DNA of 64,000 nt from Thiosulfatihalobacter marinus. GTDB lineage: Bacteria; Pseudomonadota; Alphaproteobacteria; Rhodobacterales; Rhodobacteraceae. Positions 18,955 to 28,359 of this stretch are shown here, piece after piece; position 1 is the stretch's first letter, and each line of letters begins with the position of its first letter. The notes beneath the pieces are model-generated. The model saw only the letters and a program-made list of their open reading frames with translations. It did no database searches and was not told the origin of the DNA. Where the stretch lies: NCBI RefSeq assembly GCF_016019955.1, contig NZ_JAECRZ010000002.1:124001-188000 (forward strand), written 5' to 3'. Both the position numbers and the translations under genes were made by a program.

Positions 18955-19161
18955 TTACAGCGCGGCCAGATCCACGGCGCTTTCGCGGCCGTCACGGCCG
19001 GCTTGCAGCTCGTAGCTGACTTTCTGGTTGTCGGCGAGGCCGGTGAGGCCCGAACGCTCGACTGCCGAGATGTGAACGAAAATGTCCTTGCCGCCGTCAT
19101 CGGGGGCAATGAACCCATAACCTTTGGTGGTGTTGAACCATTTTACGGTGCCAGTGGCCAT
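18955..19161 (-). CDS. Cold-shock domain protein
   Basis: A 68-residue single-domain RNA/ssDNA-binding protein of the CspA family. RNP1 is [10 protein letters not shown] and RNP2 is DIFVHISAV. It begins [18 protein letters not shown], which sets the start at ATG 19161; GGAGACTACGGTT precedes it. The frame is open further upstream, but those codons correspond to the leader. Such proteins act as RNA chaperones in the cytoplasm. It is monocistronic, with its own terminator just downstream and a long untranslated leader likely. Confidence 0.95.
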   Translation of the reverse strand: MATGTVKWFNTTKGYGFIAPDDGGKDIFVHISAVERSGLTGLADNQKVSYELQAGRDGRESAVDLAAL

Positions 19162-19462
19162 AACCGTAGTCTCCTGATTGTTGCTGTCCGCAACATGCGA
19201 CAGCCTGGCCGTGTCACTTGTTCGAATGACTGAGCCGAAAAGGAGCAGATGGTCGAAGGTAGTAACTCGCGCCGTCAATCTGGCAATTGTTTCCACCGTT
19301 TTCAAGCCGGGAGTGCGCAGGATTTACGCTTTCCCGCCGAAAACGGGCTGTGATTTTCGGCAGGTCGCAGGGAGTTTGCATCTTGGAAATTTTACCAGTT
19401 GATAAAAAAATGAACCTGTGACAGCCTGATTGCATAGCCAACAAGGTGTGTGGGGAGGTCAT
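19162..19462. other. Divergent regulatory gap between the cold-shock gene and preT
   Basis: A 301-bp gap with no credible gene. The left part is probably the long leader of the cold-shock mRNA. The right part is AT-rich (about 19375-19415) and contains TTGCAT (19376-19381), 17 bp, then TTGATA, a possible but weak promoter for preT, about 60 bp before its ATG. I see no clear operator. Confidence 0.4.
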
Positions 19463-20785
19463 ATGTCCAAAACACCGTATAGCGAAGGTATCCAGGCCGG
19501 ACGATTGAGCCCGGCGGAACTTGCCGAGAATTTCGGGGATCTGCATCCCCGGCTTGACGATCACGAGGCATTGGTGGCGGCGGACCGCTGCTATTTCTGC
19601 CATGACGCGCCGTGCATGACGGCCTGTCCGACCGATATCGACATCCCGCTGTTCATCCGCCAGATCGCCACGGGCACGCCCGAAGCGGCCGCGAAAACGA
19701 TTCTGAGCCAGAACATCCTGGGCGGTATGTGCGCCCGAGTGTGCCCCACGGAAACCCTTTGTGAAGAGGTTTGTGTGCGCGAGGTGGCCGAGGGCAAGCC
19801 GGTGATCATCGGTCAGTTGCAGCGCTACGCCACTGACAGGCTGATGGCGGCGGGGGACCATCCCTTTGAGCGTGCCGCGCCAACGGGCAAGACAGTTGCC
19901 GTTGTCGGGGCCGGGCCGGCCGGGCTGGCCTGTGCGCATCGTCTGGCGATGCACGGGCATGACGTGACGGTATATGATGCCCGCGCAAAGGCCGGTGGCC
20001 TGAACGAATACGGGATTGCGGCCTACAAGGCGGTCGATGGCTTTGCCCGGGCCGAGGTGGACTGGCTGCTGAAGATCGGTGGCATCACGGTCGAGACCGG
20101 CCGCAAGCTGGGCGACGGGCTGACGCTGGACGGGCTGAAGGCCGATTTCGACGCGGTGTTCCTTGGCGTCGGGCTTGGCGGCGTGAACGCGCTGCGGCTG
20201 GAGGGCGAGGACAGGGACGGCGTGCTGGATGCGGTGGATTTCATCGCCGACCTGCGTCAGGCCGACGATCTGGCGGCGCTGGGTGTTGGGCGCGACGTGG
20301 TGGTGATCGGCGGCGGCATGACGGCCATCGACGCCGCGGTGCAGGCGAAACTTCTGGGCGCGCTGAACGTGACGCTGGCCTATCGCCGGGGCCGCGACCG
20401 GATGAACGCGAGCCGGTTCGAACAGGATCTGGCGACATCGAAAGGAGTGCGGATCATCACCAACGCGTCGCCCGTGGCGATCCACGGCAACGGCGCGGTG
20501 CGCGAGATCGAGTTCGCGTATTCCGACGACGATCTGAACCCCACGGGCCAGTCCGTGCGCATCCCCGCCGATCAGGTGCTGAAGGCCATCGGGCAGTCGC
20601 TGCAAGGCGATGGGCTGCCCGAGCTGGAAGGGGGCAAGATCAAGGTGTCGGACACGGGGCGCACATCGGTCGCAGGTGTCTGGGCCGGGGGCGATTGTGC
20701 CCTGGGCGGCGATGACCTGACGGTGACGGCGGTGGCCGAAGGGCGCGACGCCGCCGAAGACATTCACGCCACGTTGACGGCGTAA
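19463..20785 (+). CDS. preT: Dihydropyrimidine dehydrogenase subunit PreT (NAD(P)-dependent)
   Basis: The 440-residue flavoprotein half of bacterial dihydropyrimidine dehydrogenase passes electrons between NAD(P)H and PreA. The N-terminal domain has Fe-S cysteines in CYFCHDAPCMTACPTDIDIP and GGMCARVCPTETLCEEVC. It is followed by the FAD Rossmann motif VAVVGAGPAGLACAHRL and a second nucleotide fold with VVVIGGGMTAIDAA; GVWAGGDCALGG is the C-terminal FAD motif. ATG 19463 has TGGGGAGGTC upstream. It lies 14 bp before preA, so they form one operon for reductive uracil/thymine breakdown. Glutamate synthase small subunits look similar, but the preA neighbour decides. Confidence 0.93.
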   Translation: MSKTPYSEGIQAGRLSPAELAENFGDLHPRLDDHEALVAADRCYFCHDAPCMTACPTDIDIPLFIRQIATGTPEAAAKTILSQNILGGMCARVCPTETLCEEVCVREVAEGKPVIIGQLQRYATDRLMAAGDHPFERAAPTGKTVAVVGAGPAGLACAHRLAMHGHDVTVYDARAKAGGLNEYGIAAYKAVDGFARAEVDWLLKIGGITVETGRKLGDGLTLDGLKADFDAVFLGVGLGGVNALRLEGEDRDGVLDAVDFIADLRQADDLAALGVGRDVVVIGGGMTAIDAAVQAKLLGALNVTLAYRRGRDRMNASRFEQDLATSKGVRIITNASPVAIHGNGAVREIEFAYSDDDLNPTGQSVRIPADQVLKAIGQSLQGDGLPELEGGKIKVSDTGRTSVAGVWAGGDCALGGDDLTVTAVAEGRDAAEDIHATLTA

Positions 20786-20799
20786 GGGAGGCAATCAGT

Positions 20800-22104
20800 A
20801 TGGCTGATCTGACAAGTGATTTCATCGGGATCAAATCCCCCAATCCGTTCTGGCTGGCCTCGGCGCCACCCACGGACAAGGAATACAACGTGCGCCGCGC
20901 CTTCGAAGCGGGCTGGGGCGGGGTTGTCTGGAAGACGCTGGGCGAGGCGGGCCCGCCCGTTGTCAACGTCAACGGGCCGCGTTACGGCGCGATCCACGGG
21001 GCCGACCGTCGGCTGTTGGGGCTGAACAATATCGAATTGATTACCGACCGCCCGCTGGAGGTGAATCTGGAGGAAATGGCGCGGGTCAAGCGCGACTATC
21101 CGGACCATGCGCTGATCGCCTCTGTCATGGTGCCTTGCGAGGAAAAGGCCTGGAAGGACATCCTGCCGGTGATCGCGGAAACCGGCTGTGACGGGTTCGA
21201 GCTGAACTTTGGCTGCCCGCATGGCATGGCCGAGCGCGGCATGGGTTCGGCCGTGGGGCAGGTGCCGGAATATATCGAAATGGTGACGCGCTGGGCCAAG
21301 GAGGCGACGCCGCTGCCGGTGATCGTCAAGCTGACGCCCAACATCACCAACATCCTTTACCCCGCGACAGCGGCGTTCAATGGCGGCGCGGATGCGGTGA
21401 GCCTGATCAACACGATCAACTCGATCACCAACGTCAATCTGGACGCGATGTGCCCCGAGCCGATGATTGATGGCAAGGGCACCCATGGCGGCTATTGCGG
21501 CCCGGCGGTCAAGCCGATCGCGATGAACATGGTGGCCGAGATCGCGCGCAACCCGGAAACCGCGACCCTGCCGATCAGCGGCATCGGCGGCATCACCACA
21601 TGGCGCGATGCGGCCGAGTTCATGGCGCTGGGCGCGGGCAATGTGCAGGTGTGCACGGCGGCGATGACCTATGGGTTCAAGATCGTGCAGGAGATGATTT
21701 CCGGCCTCAGCCAGTGGATGGACGAGAAGGGCTATGAAAGCACCGCCGATTTTGTCGGCATGGCGACGCCCAATGTGACCGACTGGCAGTACCTCAACCT
21801 CAACCACATAACCAAGGCCGAGATCAACCAGGACGATTGTATCAAATGCGGGCGCTGTTATGCGGCCTGCGAGGATACCAGCCATCAGGCCATCGCGATG
21901 TCAGAGGATCGTGTGTTCACGGTCAAGGATGACGAATGCGTGGCCTGCAACCTGTGTGTGAATGTGTGCCCGGTGGACGGTTGTATCACCATGCGCACGC
22001 TGGCGCCGGGCGAGATGGACGAGCGCACCGGCCAACCCGTATCGGGCGACTATGGCAACTGGCTTGCCCATCCCAACAACCCGTCGGTCACGGCGGCGGA
22101 GTAG
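20800..22104 (+). CDS. preA: Dihydropyrimidine dehydrogenase subunit PreA
   Basis: The 434-residue catalytic subunit reduces uracil and thymine to their dihydro forms. The FMN barrel resembles dihydroorotate dehydrogenase (NPFWLASAPPTDKEYNV, ELNFGCPHGMAERGMG, ISGIGGITTWRDAAEFM). The C-terminus carries two [4Fe-4S] clusters, DDCIKCGRCYAACEDTSH and DDECVACNLCVNVCPVDGC. The catalytic Cys is expected in the GCPHGM region. GGGAGGCAATCAGT precedes ATG 20800. Second gene after preT; a strong terminator ends the unit. Dihydropyrimidinase and beta-ureidopropionase genes are not in the window. Confidence 0.95.
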   Translation: MADLTSDFIGIKSPNPFWLASAPPTDKEYNVRRAFEAGWGGVVWKTLGEAGPPVVNVNGPRYGAIHGADRRLLGLNNIELITDRPLEVNLEEMARVKRDYPDHALIASVMVPCEEKAWKDILPVIAETGCDGFELNFGCPHGMAERGMGSAVGQVPEYIEMVTRWAKEATPLPVIVKLTPNITNILYPATAAFNGGADAVSLINTINSITNVNLDAMCPEPMIDGKGTHGGYCGPAVKPIAMNMVAEIARNPETATLPISGIGGITTWRDAAEFMALGAGNVQVCTAAMTYGFKIVQEMISGLSQWMDEKGYESTADFVGMATPNVTDWQYLNLNHITKAEINQDDCIKCGRCYAACEDTSHQAIAMSEDRVFTVKDDECVACNLCVNVCPVDGCITMRTLAPGEMDERTGQPVSGDYGNWLAHPNNPSVTAAE

Positions 22105-22149
22105 CGACGAGACCAATGGCAGACGCGTATTGTCGCGGCTGTCAGGAGA

Positions 22150-22187
22150 AGGCCCGCCGGTGTCCTCCCGCGGCGGGCCTCTTTTTT
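22150..22187 (+). terminator. Rho-independent terminator of preT-preA
   Basis: A perfect 10-bp stem, AGGCCCGCCG (22150-22159) with CGGCGGGCCT (22171-22180), is followed by CTTTTTT. It lies 45 bp after the preA stop. It is the clearest intrinsic terminator in the window. Confidence 0.92.
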
Positions 22188-22211
22188 GGCTTGTGGGTCT
22201 GCGCCGTGTGC

Positions 22212-23420
22212 TCAGGCGGCCCCGGCTGGGTCGTCCGCCGCACTCTCGGCCGTGGCCTTGCGCACAGGGCTGCCCGCGCGCGACAGAACCAGGTAGCCGA
22301 CGATCGCCGAAACGATCGAGCCGGTCAGCACGCCCACGCGCACATCGTTCATCAGCGCCGGGTCGCCAAAGCTGAGCCCGCCGATGAAGAGCGACATGGT
22401 AAAGCCGATCCCGGCCAGGCAGGCGACGCCGTAGATCTGCAACCAGGTCACGCCCTCGGGCAGGCGCGCGGCGCCCAGTTTCACAATCGCCCAAGTGGTG
22501 GCGAAAACGCCCACCTGCTTGCCCAGAATCAGACCCAGCGCGATACCCATCGGCACCGGCTTGAGCAGGTCGGCGGGGGACATGCCATCCAGCACCACAC
22601 CGGCATTGGCAAAGGCAAAGAGCGGCACGATCACGAAGCTGACATAGGGCGCAAGCCCATGTTCCAGCGCATGGAGCGGCGAGCCGCCTTTCTTGTCGTG
22701 GATCGGGATCAGGAAGGCGGTGACAACACCGGCCAGCGTTGCGTGCACGCCCGATTTCAGCACCAATACCCACATCACCACGCCCAGCATCAGTGCCGGG
22801 GCCACGCGGTGCGACCGGCGTCCGTGCAGCCATATCAGCGCGGCCAGGGGTACCAGCGCCATGAGCAGGTAGTTGACCTTGAGCTCGGCCGTATAGAACA
22901 GGGCGATCACAAGGATCGCGCCCAGGTCGTCCAGAATTGCCAGCGTCAGCAGAAACACCTTGAGCGCGATGGGCGCGCGGCTGCCCACCAGCGCCAGAAT
23001 CCCCAGCGCAAAGGCAATGTCGGTGGCCGCCGGAATGGCCCATCCGCTGATGGTTTCGGGGTTGCCCCAGTTGATGGTGGCATAGACGATGGCGGGCAGC
23101 GCCATGCCGCCTACGGCGGCCGCGCCGGGCAGGATCACGTCACGCGGATTGCGCAGACGGCCTTCGACCATTTCGTATTTCAGTTCCAGACCGATCAGGA
23201 AGAAAAAGATCGCCATCAACCCGTCGTTGATCCACAGGATCAGCGGTTTTTCCAGACCGTTGCCGTTGACCTTGACGGTCAGGACGCTGTCAAGAAAGGC
23301 GTTATAGCCTCCTGACAGGCCGGTATTGGCCACGATCAGCGCAAGCGCCGCCGAGACCATAAGGGCGACACCGCCCGCCGCTTCGTGCTTAAAAAGCTTT
23401 TCAATTGCGCGCAAAACCAT
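22212..23420 (-). CDS. nhaA: Na+/H+ antiporter NhaA
   Basis: Inner-membrane antiporter of about 402 residues that exchanges Na+ for H+ in pH and salt homeostasis. Twelve or so hydrophobic segments are visible. The ion-binding aspartate pair is in LAILDDLGAILVIALFY, and the unwound-helix region ATDIAFALGILALVG is present. N-terminal MVLRAIEKLFKHEAAGG matches the family and sets ATG 23420, with AGGGAAGAAAA upstream; the frame is open to 23453. It is divergent from the VOC protein gene and convergent with preA. Salt stress relevance fits a marine organism, but this is inference. Confidence 0.94.
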   Translation of the reverse strand: MVLRAIEKLFKHEAAGGVALMVSAALALIVANTGLSGGYNAFLDSVLTVKVNGNGLEKPLILWINDGLMAIFFFLIGLELKYEMVEGRLRNPRDVILPGAAAVGGMALPAIVYATINWGNPETISGWAIPAATDIAFALGILALVGSRAPIALKVFLLTLAILDDLGAILVIALFYTAELKVNYLLMALVPLAALIWLHGRRSHRVAPALMLGVVMWVLVLKSGVHATLAGVVTAFLIPIHDKKGGSPLHALEHGLAPYVSFVIVPLFAFANAGVVLDGMSPADLLKPVPMGIALGLILGKQVGVFATTWAIVKLGAARLPEGVTWLQIYGVACLAGIGFTMSLFIGGLSFGDPALMNDVRVGVLTGSIVSAIVGYLVLSRAGSPVRKATAESAADDPAGAA

Positions 23421-23500
23421 TTTTCTTCCCTGTAGAATATTCTGCTTCGTCACATGGGGCGGAATTCCGCCTGATCAATACCAAGAACTGGGGACTTAGC

Positions 23501-24106
23501 GTGAAACTGGATCATATTGCCGTTGCTGGCGAAAACTTGCACGACGCGGTGGCGCATGTCGAGGACGCTTTGGGGGTGGAAATGCGCCCCGGCGGGGTGC
23601 ACAGCCATTTCGGCACCCATAACCGGCTGCTTGGGCTGGCGGACGGGCTGTATCTGGAGGCGATTGCGATTGACCCGGACGCGCCGGAACTGGCCTGGCC
23701 GCGCTGGTTCGATCTGGACCGGTTCAGCGGAGCGCCCCGGCTGCACAACTGGATCTGCCGGGTTGACGATCTGGATGATGCCCTGGCCGGGCTGGATGTG
23801 GATGCGGGGCAGCCGGTGTCGCTGGCGCGTGGCGATCTGCGCTGGCGCATGGCGGTGCCGGGATCGGGGGTGTTGCCGTTTGACAATGCCTTTCCGGCGC
23901 TGATCCAGTGGGACGTGACGCTGACGCCGGGGGACATGCTGACGGCATCGGGCTGTGCCCTGCGGCGGCTGGAGATTTCCCACCCGGAGGCCGGGGCGCT
24001 GGCCCGAGCCGTGGGGCTGAACGATCCGCGCGTGGCGATCACGCCGGGCGCGCCGGGCATGGAGGCCAGTTTCGATACGCCCCACGGGGTGCGGGTTCTG
24101 TCGTGA
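23501..24106 (+). CDS. VOC/glyoxalase-like domain protein
   Basis: A 201-residue protein beginning MKLDHIAVAGENLHDAVAHVEDALGV, with a vicinal-oxygen-chelate beta-alpha-beta start and a likely metal His in HIAV and HSHFGTHNRLLGL. This layout fits the glyoxalase-like domain family; substrate unknown. GTG 23501 is the likely start: CTGGGGACTTAGC lies upstream and the conserved N-terminus begins there; the frame from 23405 overlaps the nhaA start on the other strand. The 3' end overlaps the following acetyltransferase gene by 4 nt (GTGA), so they are translationally coupled. Confidence 0.8.
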   Translation: MKLDHIAVAGENLHDAVAHVEDALGVEMRPGGVHSHFGTHNRLLGLADGLYLEAIAIDPDAPELAWPRWFDLDRFSGAPRLHNWICRVDDLDDALAGLDVDAGQPVSLARGDLRWRMAVPGSGVLPFDNAFPALIQWDVTLTPGDMLTASGCALRRLEISHPEAGALARAVGLNDPRVAITPGAPGMEASFDTPHGVRVLS

Positions 24107-24582
24107 AGATCAGGGAGGCACGGGGCGGGGATGCCGGGGCCATTGCGCGGATCTGGAACCGCGAGATTCGCGAGGGCGTGAGCACGTTCAACAGTGTGGA
24201 AAAGGACGAGGCCGCGATTGCCGCGCTGATGGCGGCGCGGCCGACGGCGCTGCTGGTGGCCGAAGCGGAGGGCGCGGTGCTGGGCTTTGCCACATGGGAT
24301 CAGTTTCGCGCCGGTGTGGGCTATCGCCGCACGTTCGAGCACACGATTCACCTGGACCAGACCATACGCGGGCGTGGCGCGGGGCGGGCGCTGATGGGGG
24401 CTGTCGAGGCCGGTGCAAGGCGCGAGGGCGCGCATGTGCTGGTGGCGGGGATCGCCGGGGAAAACGCGGCCGGCGTCGCATTTCATGCGCGCATGGGGTT
24501 TGCCCATGTCGGTCGGATGCCGCAGGTGGGGCGCAAGTTCGGCCGCTGGATGGATTTGATCCTGATGCAAAAAATGCTGTGA
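24103..24582 (+). CDS. GNAT-family N-acetyltransferase, PAT-like
   Basis: A 159-residue acetyltransferase that starts MKIREARGGDAGAIARIWNREIREGVSTF. This resembles phosphinothricin/methionine-sulfone-type acetyltransferases. The acetyl-CoA loop is IRGRGAGRALMGAVE (Q/RxxGxG/A). The C-terminal part VGRMPQVGRKFGRWMDLILMQKML is also typical of that subgroup. GTG 24103 overlaps the preceding stop (GTGA), favouring coupled translation. The natural substrate is not determinable; such enzymes often acetylate amino-acid analogues. Confidence 0.85.
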   Translation: MKIREARGGDAGAIARIWNREIREGVSTFNSVEKDEAAIAALMAARPTALLVAEAEGAVLGFATWDQFRAGVGYRRTFEHTIHLDQTIRGRGAGRALMGAVEAGARREGAHVLVAGIAGENAAGVAFHARMGFAHVGRMPQVGRKFGRWMDLILMQKML

Positions 24583-24624
24583 TGCGGCGCTGACATCTGA
24601 AATTGCCGGGGGTATGGTCGGGCC

Positions 24625-25302
24625 ATGTCGATCTGGACCCGCATATCCGACGCGCTGAGCGCGCTGACCAGTGGCGAGAGCCTTTCCACGGTATTTGAAC
24701 GGCTGAGCGCGCCGCCGGAACGGTCGGTGGCGTTCACCATCGCCGTGATCGCGCTGGGCGCGAAGATGGCCAAGGCCGACGGGCTGGTGACGCGCGACGA
24801 GGTGACGGCGTTTCGCGAGGTGTTCCAGATCGCGCGCGAAGACGAGGGCCAGGCGGCGCGGGTGTTCAACCTGGCGCGCCAGGACGTGGCCGGGTTCGAG
24901 GAATATGCGCATCGGCTGCGGGGGCTGTTCGGGGCCTCCAATCGCGGGTTCTGCGACCTGATGGAAGGGCTGTTCCACATTGCGGTGGCGGATGGCGAAT
25001 ACCACCCGGCCGAGGACGACTTTCTGGCGCGCGTGGCCGAAATTCTGGGAATGCCCGAGCCGGAATTCCAGGCGATGCGGGCGCGGTTTGTGCCCAATGC
25101 CGAGCCGGACCCATACAGCGTGCTGGGGGTGTCGCCGGATATGCCGGTGGCCGAGATTCGCAAGGCCTGGCGTCAGCTTGTGCGCGAAACCCATCCCGAC
25201 AGCATGATGGCGCGCGGCGTGCCCGAAGAGGCGATCCGCCTGGCCGAGAAGCGGATGATCGACATCAACCGCGCCTGGGACAAGATCAACGAGGCCGCGT
25301 AA
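24625..25302 (+). CDS. djlA: DjlA-type J-domain co-chaperone (TerB-like domain plus J domain)
   Basis: A 225-residue protein with an N-terminal TerB-like helical domain (VAFTIAVIALGAKMAKADGLVTRDEV, ADGEYHPAEDDFL) and a C-terminal J domain. The J domain, PYSVLGVSPDMPVAEIRKAW, contains the HPD motif (RETHPDSM), which stimulates DnaK ATPase. Unlike E. coli DjlA there is no obvious N-terminal membrane helix, so it is probably cytoplasmic. ATG 24625 begins MSIWTRISDALSAL. The stop shares its last base with the start of the next gene (TAATG). Confidence 0.88.
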   Translation: MSIWTRISDALSALTSGESLSTVFERLSAPPERSVAFTIAVIALGAKMAKADGLVTRDEVTAFREVFQIAREDEGQAARVFNLARQDVAGFEEYAHRLRGLFGASNRGFCDLMEGLFHIAVADGEYHPAEDDFLARVAEILGMPEPEFQAMRARFVPNAEPDPYSVLGVSPDMPVAEIRKAWRQLVRETHPDSMMARGVPEEAIRLAEKRMIDINRAWDKINEAA

Positions 25303-26327
25303 TGCGCATCGCCACCTATAACGTGGAGTGGTTCAACAACCTGTTTGACGCGCGCGACCGGCTGTTGGCCGATGATGGCTGGTCGGGGCGGCAGGACGTC
25401 ACCCGCGCCGGGCAGATCGAGGCGCTGGGCATCGTGTTCACGGCGATGGACGCGGATGCGATCATGATCATCGAGGCGCCGGATCAGAACGGGCGGCGCG
25501 ACGCGGTGGCGGCGCTGGAAGATTTCGCCCGTGCCTTCGATCTGCGTACGCGCCGGGCGGTGATGGGGTTCATGAACGACACCCAGCAGGAAATCGCGTT
25601 GCTTTACGATCCCGATCGCCTGAGTGCGGTGCATGATCCGCGCGGCGCGGAGACCGGCAAGAAGGGGGCGGAGGGCGCGCCGCGCTTTGACGGGGTGTTC
25701 CGGATCGATCTGGACATTGACGCAACCGAAGACCTTGTGCGCTTTTCCAAGCCACCGCTGGAATTGCAGGTGACAACGGCACAGGGCACAAAGCTGCGGA
25801 TGATCGGTGCGCATCTGAAATCCAAGGCGCCGCATGGCGCGCGCACCCGCGATCAGGTGATGCGGCTGAGCATTGCCAACCGGCGCAAACAACTGGCCCA
25901 GGCGATCTGGCTGCGCGCCCGGATCGAGGCGCATCTGGCGCAGGGCGAGCCACTGATACTGTTGGGTGATCTGAACGACGGTCCCGGCCTTGACGAGTAT
26001 GAAGACCTTTTCGGGCGGTCCTCGGTCGAGATTGTCATGGGCGACGAGGGGGATATGGGGCTGCTTGATCCCCACGCCCGGATGGCGCTGAAACGGCGGC
26101 TGGGGCCGGTGCCCACGTCAGCCCGGTTTTTCCTGCCCAAACAGGGGCGATATTTGCAGGCTTTGCTGGATTATGTGATGATTTCCGGCGATCTGCGCGC
26201 GCGCAACCCGCGCTGGCGGATCTGGCATCCGTTTGACGATCACGATTGCTGGAAAGTGCCCGAGCTGCGCGAGGCGTTGCTGACCGCGTCGGATCATTTC
26301 CCGGTGGTGTTGGATATCGACATTTGA
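25302..26327 (+). CDS. Endonuclease/exonuclease/phosphatase-family hydrolase
   Basis: A 341-residue Mg2+-dependent phosphoesterase of the EEP superfamily. It starts MRIATYNVEWFNNLFD with the conserved catalytic Asn. It has AIMIIEAPDQNGRRDA with the metal-binding acid, IGAHLKSKAPHG, LLGDLNDGPGLDEYE with the Asp-Leu-Asn pair, and a terminal ASDHFPVVLDI with the Asp-His pair, so the active site looks complete. There is no signal peptide. Nuclease versus lipid or nucleotide phosphatase cannot be told. It overlaps the djlA stop by 1 nt and is followed after 31 bp by a small secreted protein gene. Confidence 0.85.
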   Translation: MRIATYNVEWFNNLFDARDRLLADDGWSGRQDVTRAGQIEALGIVFTAMDADAIMIIEAPDQNGRRDAVAALEDFARAFDLRTRRAVMGFMNDTQQEIALLYDPDRLSAVHDPRGAETGKKGAEGAPRFDGVFRIDLDIDATEDLVRFSKPPLELQVTTAQGTKLRMIGAHLKSKAPHGARTRDQVMRLSIANRRKQLAQAIWLRARIEAHLAQGEPLILLGDLNDGPGLDEYEDLFGRSSVEIVMGDEGDMGLLDPHARMALKRRLGPVPTSARFFLPKQGRYLQALLDYVMISGDLRARNPRWRIWHPFDDHDCWKVPELREALLTASDHFPVVLDIDI

Positions 26328-26358
26328 AATGGCGGCTGGAGAGACCCATATCTTGCCC

Positions 26359-26733
26359 ATGAAACCAAACATGATCCTGTTATGTGCGGCGCTGGCCGCG
26401 CCGGTGGCGGCGCAGGCGCAATCCGAAAGCGAAGGCGGGCAGGGGCGGAGCCTGATGGAAGAAGGCGCGCGGCTGTTCCTGAAGGGCCTGCAACAGCAGA
26501 TGGAACCGGCGCTGGAAGAATTCGAGGGGTTTGCCCGCGAGATCGGGCCACAGATGCAATCGTTTTTCCTGGAGATGGGCCCGGCGTTCAAATCGCTGAT
26601 GGACGAGGTGCAGGACTGGAGCGCCTATCACCCGCCCGAGATGCTGCCCAACGGTGATATCATCCTGCGGCGCAAGGTCGAGGAGGCGCCACTGGACAGC
26701 GCGCCGGACCTTAAGAACGAAACCGATCTGTAA
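26359..26733 (+). CDS. Small exported protein of unknown function
   Basis: A 124-residue protein. From ATG 26359 it has a Sec signal peptide (MKPNMILLCAALAAPVAAQA) and a mature helical, Glu/Gln-rich part (EEGARLFLKGLQQQMEPALEEFEG). A C-terminal YHPPEMLPNGDIILRRK segment follows. I recognise it as a protein commonly seen in Rhodobacterales, sometimes mislabelled AAA+ ATPase, although it contains no Walker motif. The start could also be ATG 26329 or 26371. It may be cotranscribed with the EEP hydrolase. Confidence 0.7.
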   Translation: MKPNMILLCAALAAPVAAQAQSESEGGQGRSLMEEGARLFLKGLQQQMEPALEEFEGFAREIGPQMQSFFLEMGPAFKSLMDEVQDWSAYHPPEMLPNGDIILRRKVEEAPLDSAPDLKNETDL

Positions 26734-26754
26734 GCGGGGGCGCGGGGCGTGGGG

Positions 26755-28305
26755 CTATCCGTTGCGACGCCCGATCGTGACGGTTGATGCCGCCCCCAGT
26801 GCGGCAACGAGCGACTGGAAACGGGCCTCGGCCACCTCGCCGAAAAGCGCCTCGGCGTTGGGGGGCAGAATAAGGTGCAGATCGCGTTTCTTGGGGTACC
26901 AGTCCAGCCGGCCCATATCGTCGGTGTTCTGCATCCAGAGCATGGCGCCAAAGCGCATGGCCTTGCCCAGTATCTCCGCCTGAAGCCGGGCCTTTTCGTC
27001 GATCATTTCGGACATGGCTTCGAATCCGGTGCCTTCGCGCTTGTTGCGATAGCGGTGCAGCAGGGCCAGGCCCAGAAAGACGCGTTCGGAATGTTTCAAC
27101 CCGCCCAGGTTGGCGCGGGTGGCGTTGTCGAAACAGGTTTGCGCGCGGTAATCGGGATGGGCGCGCCAGCTGACATCGTGCAACAGGCAGGCGGCCTTGA
27201 CCAGCCGCAGCCGGTCGGGGCCGGCATTGCGGAACAGCGGGTGCACGAAATCATAGAGCACCTTGCCAAAGCCGGGCAGGCGGGCGTCCTTGGCCTCGGC
27301 AAAGCGGCAGGCCTCGACCAGCGGATCGCGGGCGCGCAGGTTGTCGGGCATCTGTTCATATAGCAGCCCCTCGCGGATGCCATAGCTGGACACCGCGATG
27401 TCATGCGGCTTGAACCGGCGCACGACGCCCTTGAGCACCTCGATGGCCAGCGGCACCAGCTCCATCCGGCTGGACGAGATGCCGCAGCGGGCGCGCAGCT
27501 CTTCCAGATCGTTTTCGGCGATGAACCGGGCGGTGGCGCGGACCGATTTGCCGCTCATCCGGTATTCGTGCAGCACGTGCAGCGGGTAGGCGCGCCGCTC
27601 CATGTCGATGCGGGCAATGGCACGCCACGAGCCGCCGACAAGGAACAGGCGGTTCTGCTGGACCCCCATTTGTGTCTGCAACCGGTCCAGCGTGTCATTG
27701 ATGAACGTCTTGCGGCCCTTCTTGCCGCCCTTGATGTCGCGCAGTTTTAACGGGCCAAGGGGCGACGTGACGCGGCGCCCGACCTCGCCGTCATTGATCT
27801 CGGCCAGTTCCATGGACGAGCCGCCGATATCGCAGACCAGCCCGTAAGAGCCGGGCCAGCCCAGCAGCACGCCCTGGGCGGACAGGCGCGCCTCTTCGGC
27901 GCCGTCGATCACATGGATCGTCACGCCGGTTTCGCGCAGCACCTCGGCGCAGAAATCCGGCCCGTCTTCGGCCTCGCGCACGGCGGCGGTGGCCACGGCG
28001 GACAGCCCGTCCAGCCCCATGCCCTCGGCCAGGCGCTGAAAGCGGCGGATGGCGGACAGGGCGCGGCGCCGCCCGAGCGGATTGAGCCGCCCGGTTTCGG
28101 ACAGCCCGGCACCCAGGGCGCACATGATCTTTTCGTTGTAGAAATAGGCCGGGCTGCGGGCCGCGCCGTCAAACACCACAAGGCGCACCGAGTTCGACCC
28201 CACATCCACCACGCCGACACGCGACAGGGCGCGGGCCTCGGGATCGTTGAAAAGCGGGCGCCCGAAGGGCCCCCAATCCTGTGCGGGTTCGGAATTTCCG
28301 TCCAT
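26755..28305 (-). CDS. ppx: Exopolyphosphatase, Ppx/GppA family
   Basis: About 516 residues. It hydrolyses terminal phosphate from polyphosphate (or pppGpp). The ASKHA phosphate loop 1 is VVDVGSNSVRLVVFDG, loop 2 is VCDIGGSSMELAEI, and a C-terminal HD-like region (LLHDVSWRAHPDYR) is present as in full-length enzymes. ATG 28305 (MDGNSEPAQDW) is preferred; a TTG at 28335 would add ten residues. It follows ppk on the same strand with a short gap, so synthesis and breakdown of polyphosphate are encoded together. Confidence 0.92.
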   Translation of the reverse strand: MDGNSEPAQDWGPFGRPLFNDPEARALSRVGVVDVGSNSVRLVVFDGAARSPAYFYNEKIMCALGAGLSETGRLNPLGRRRALSAIRRFQRLAEGMGLDGLSAVATAAVREAEDGPDFCAEVLRETGVTIHVIDGAEEARLSAQGVLLGWPGSYGLVCDIGGSSMELAEINDGEVGRRVTSPLGPLKLRDIKGGKKGRKTFINDTLDRLQTQMGVQQNRLFLVGGSWRAIARIDMERRAYPLHVLHEYRMSGKSVRATARFIAENDLEELRARCGISSSRMELVPLAIEVLKGVVRRFKPHDIAVSSYGIREGLLYEQMPDNLRARDPLVEACRFAEAKDARLPGFGKVLYDFVHPLFRNAGPDRLRLVKAACLLHDVSWRAHPDYRAQTCFDNATRANLGGLKHSERVFLGLALLHRYRNKREGTGFEAMSEMIDEKARLQAEILGKAMRFGAMLWMQNTDDMGRLDWYPKKRDLHLILPPNAEALFGEVAEARFQSLVAALGAASTVTIGRRNG

Positions 28306-28359
28306 GTCATGCGCCCCGGGTCGTTTGGTGTTCAATGTGCGCCAGAGGCGGGGGGTGGG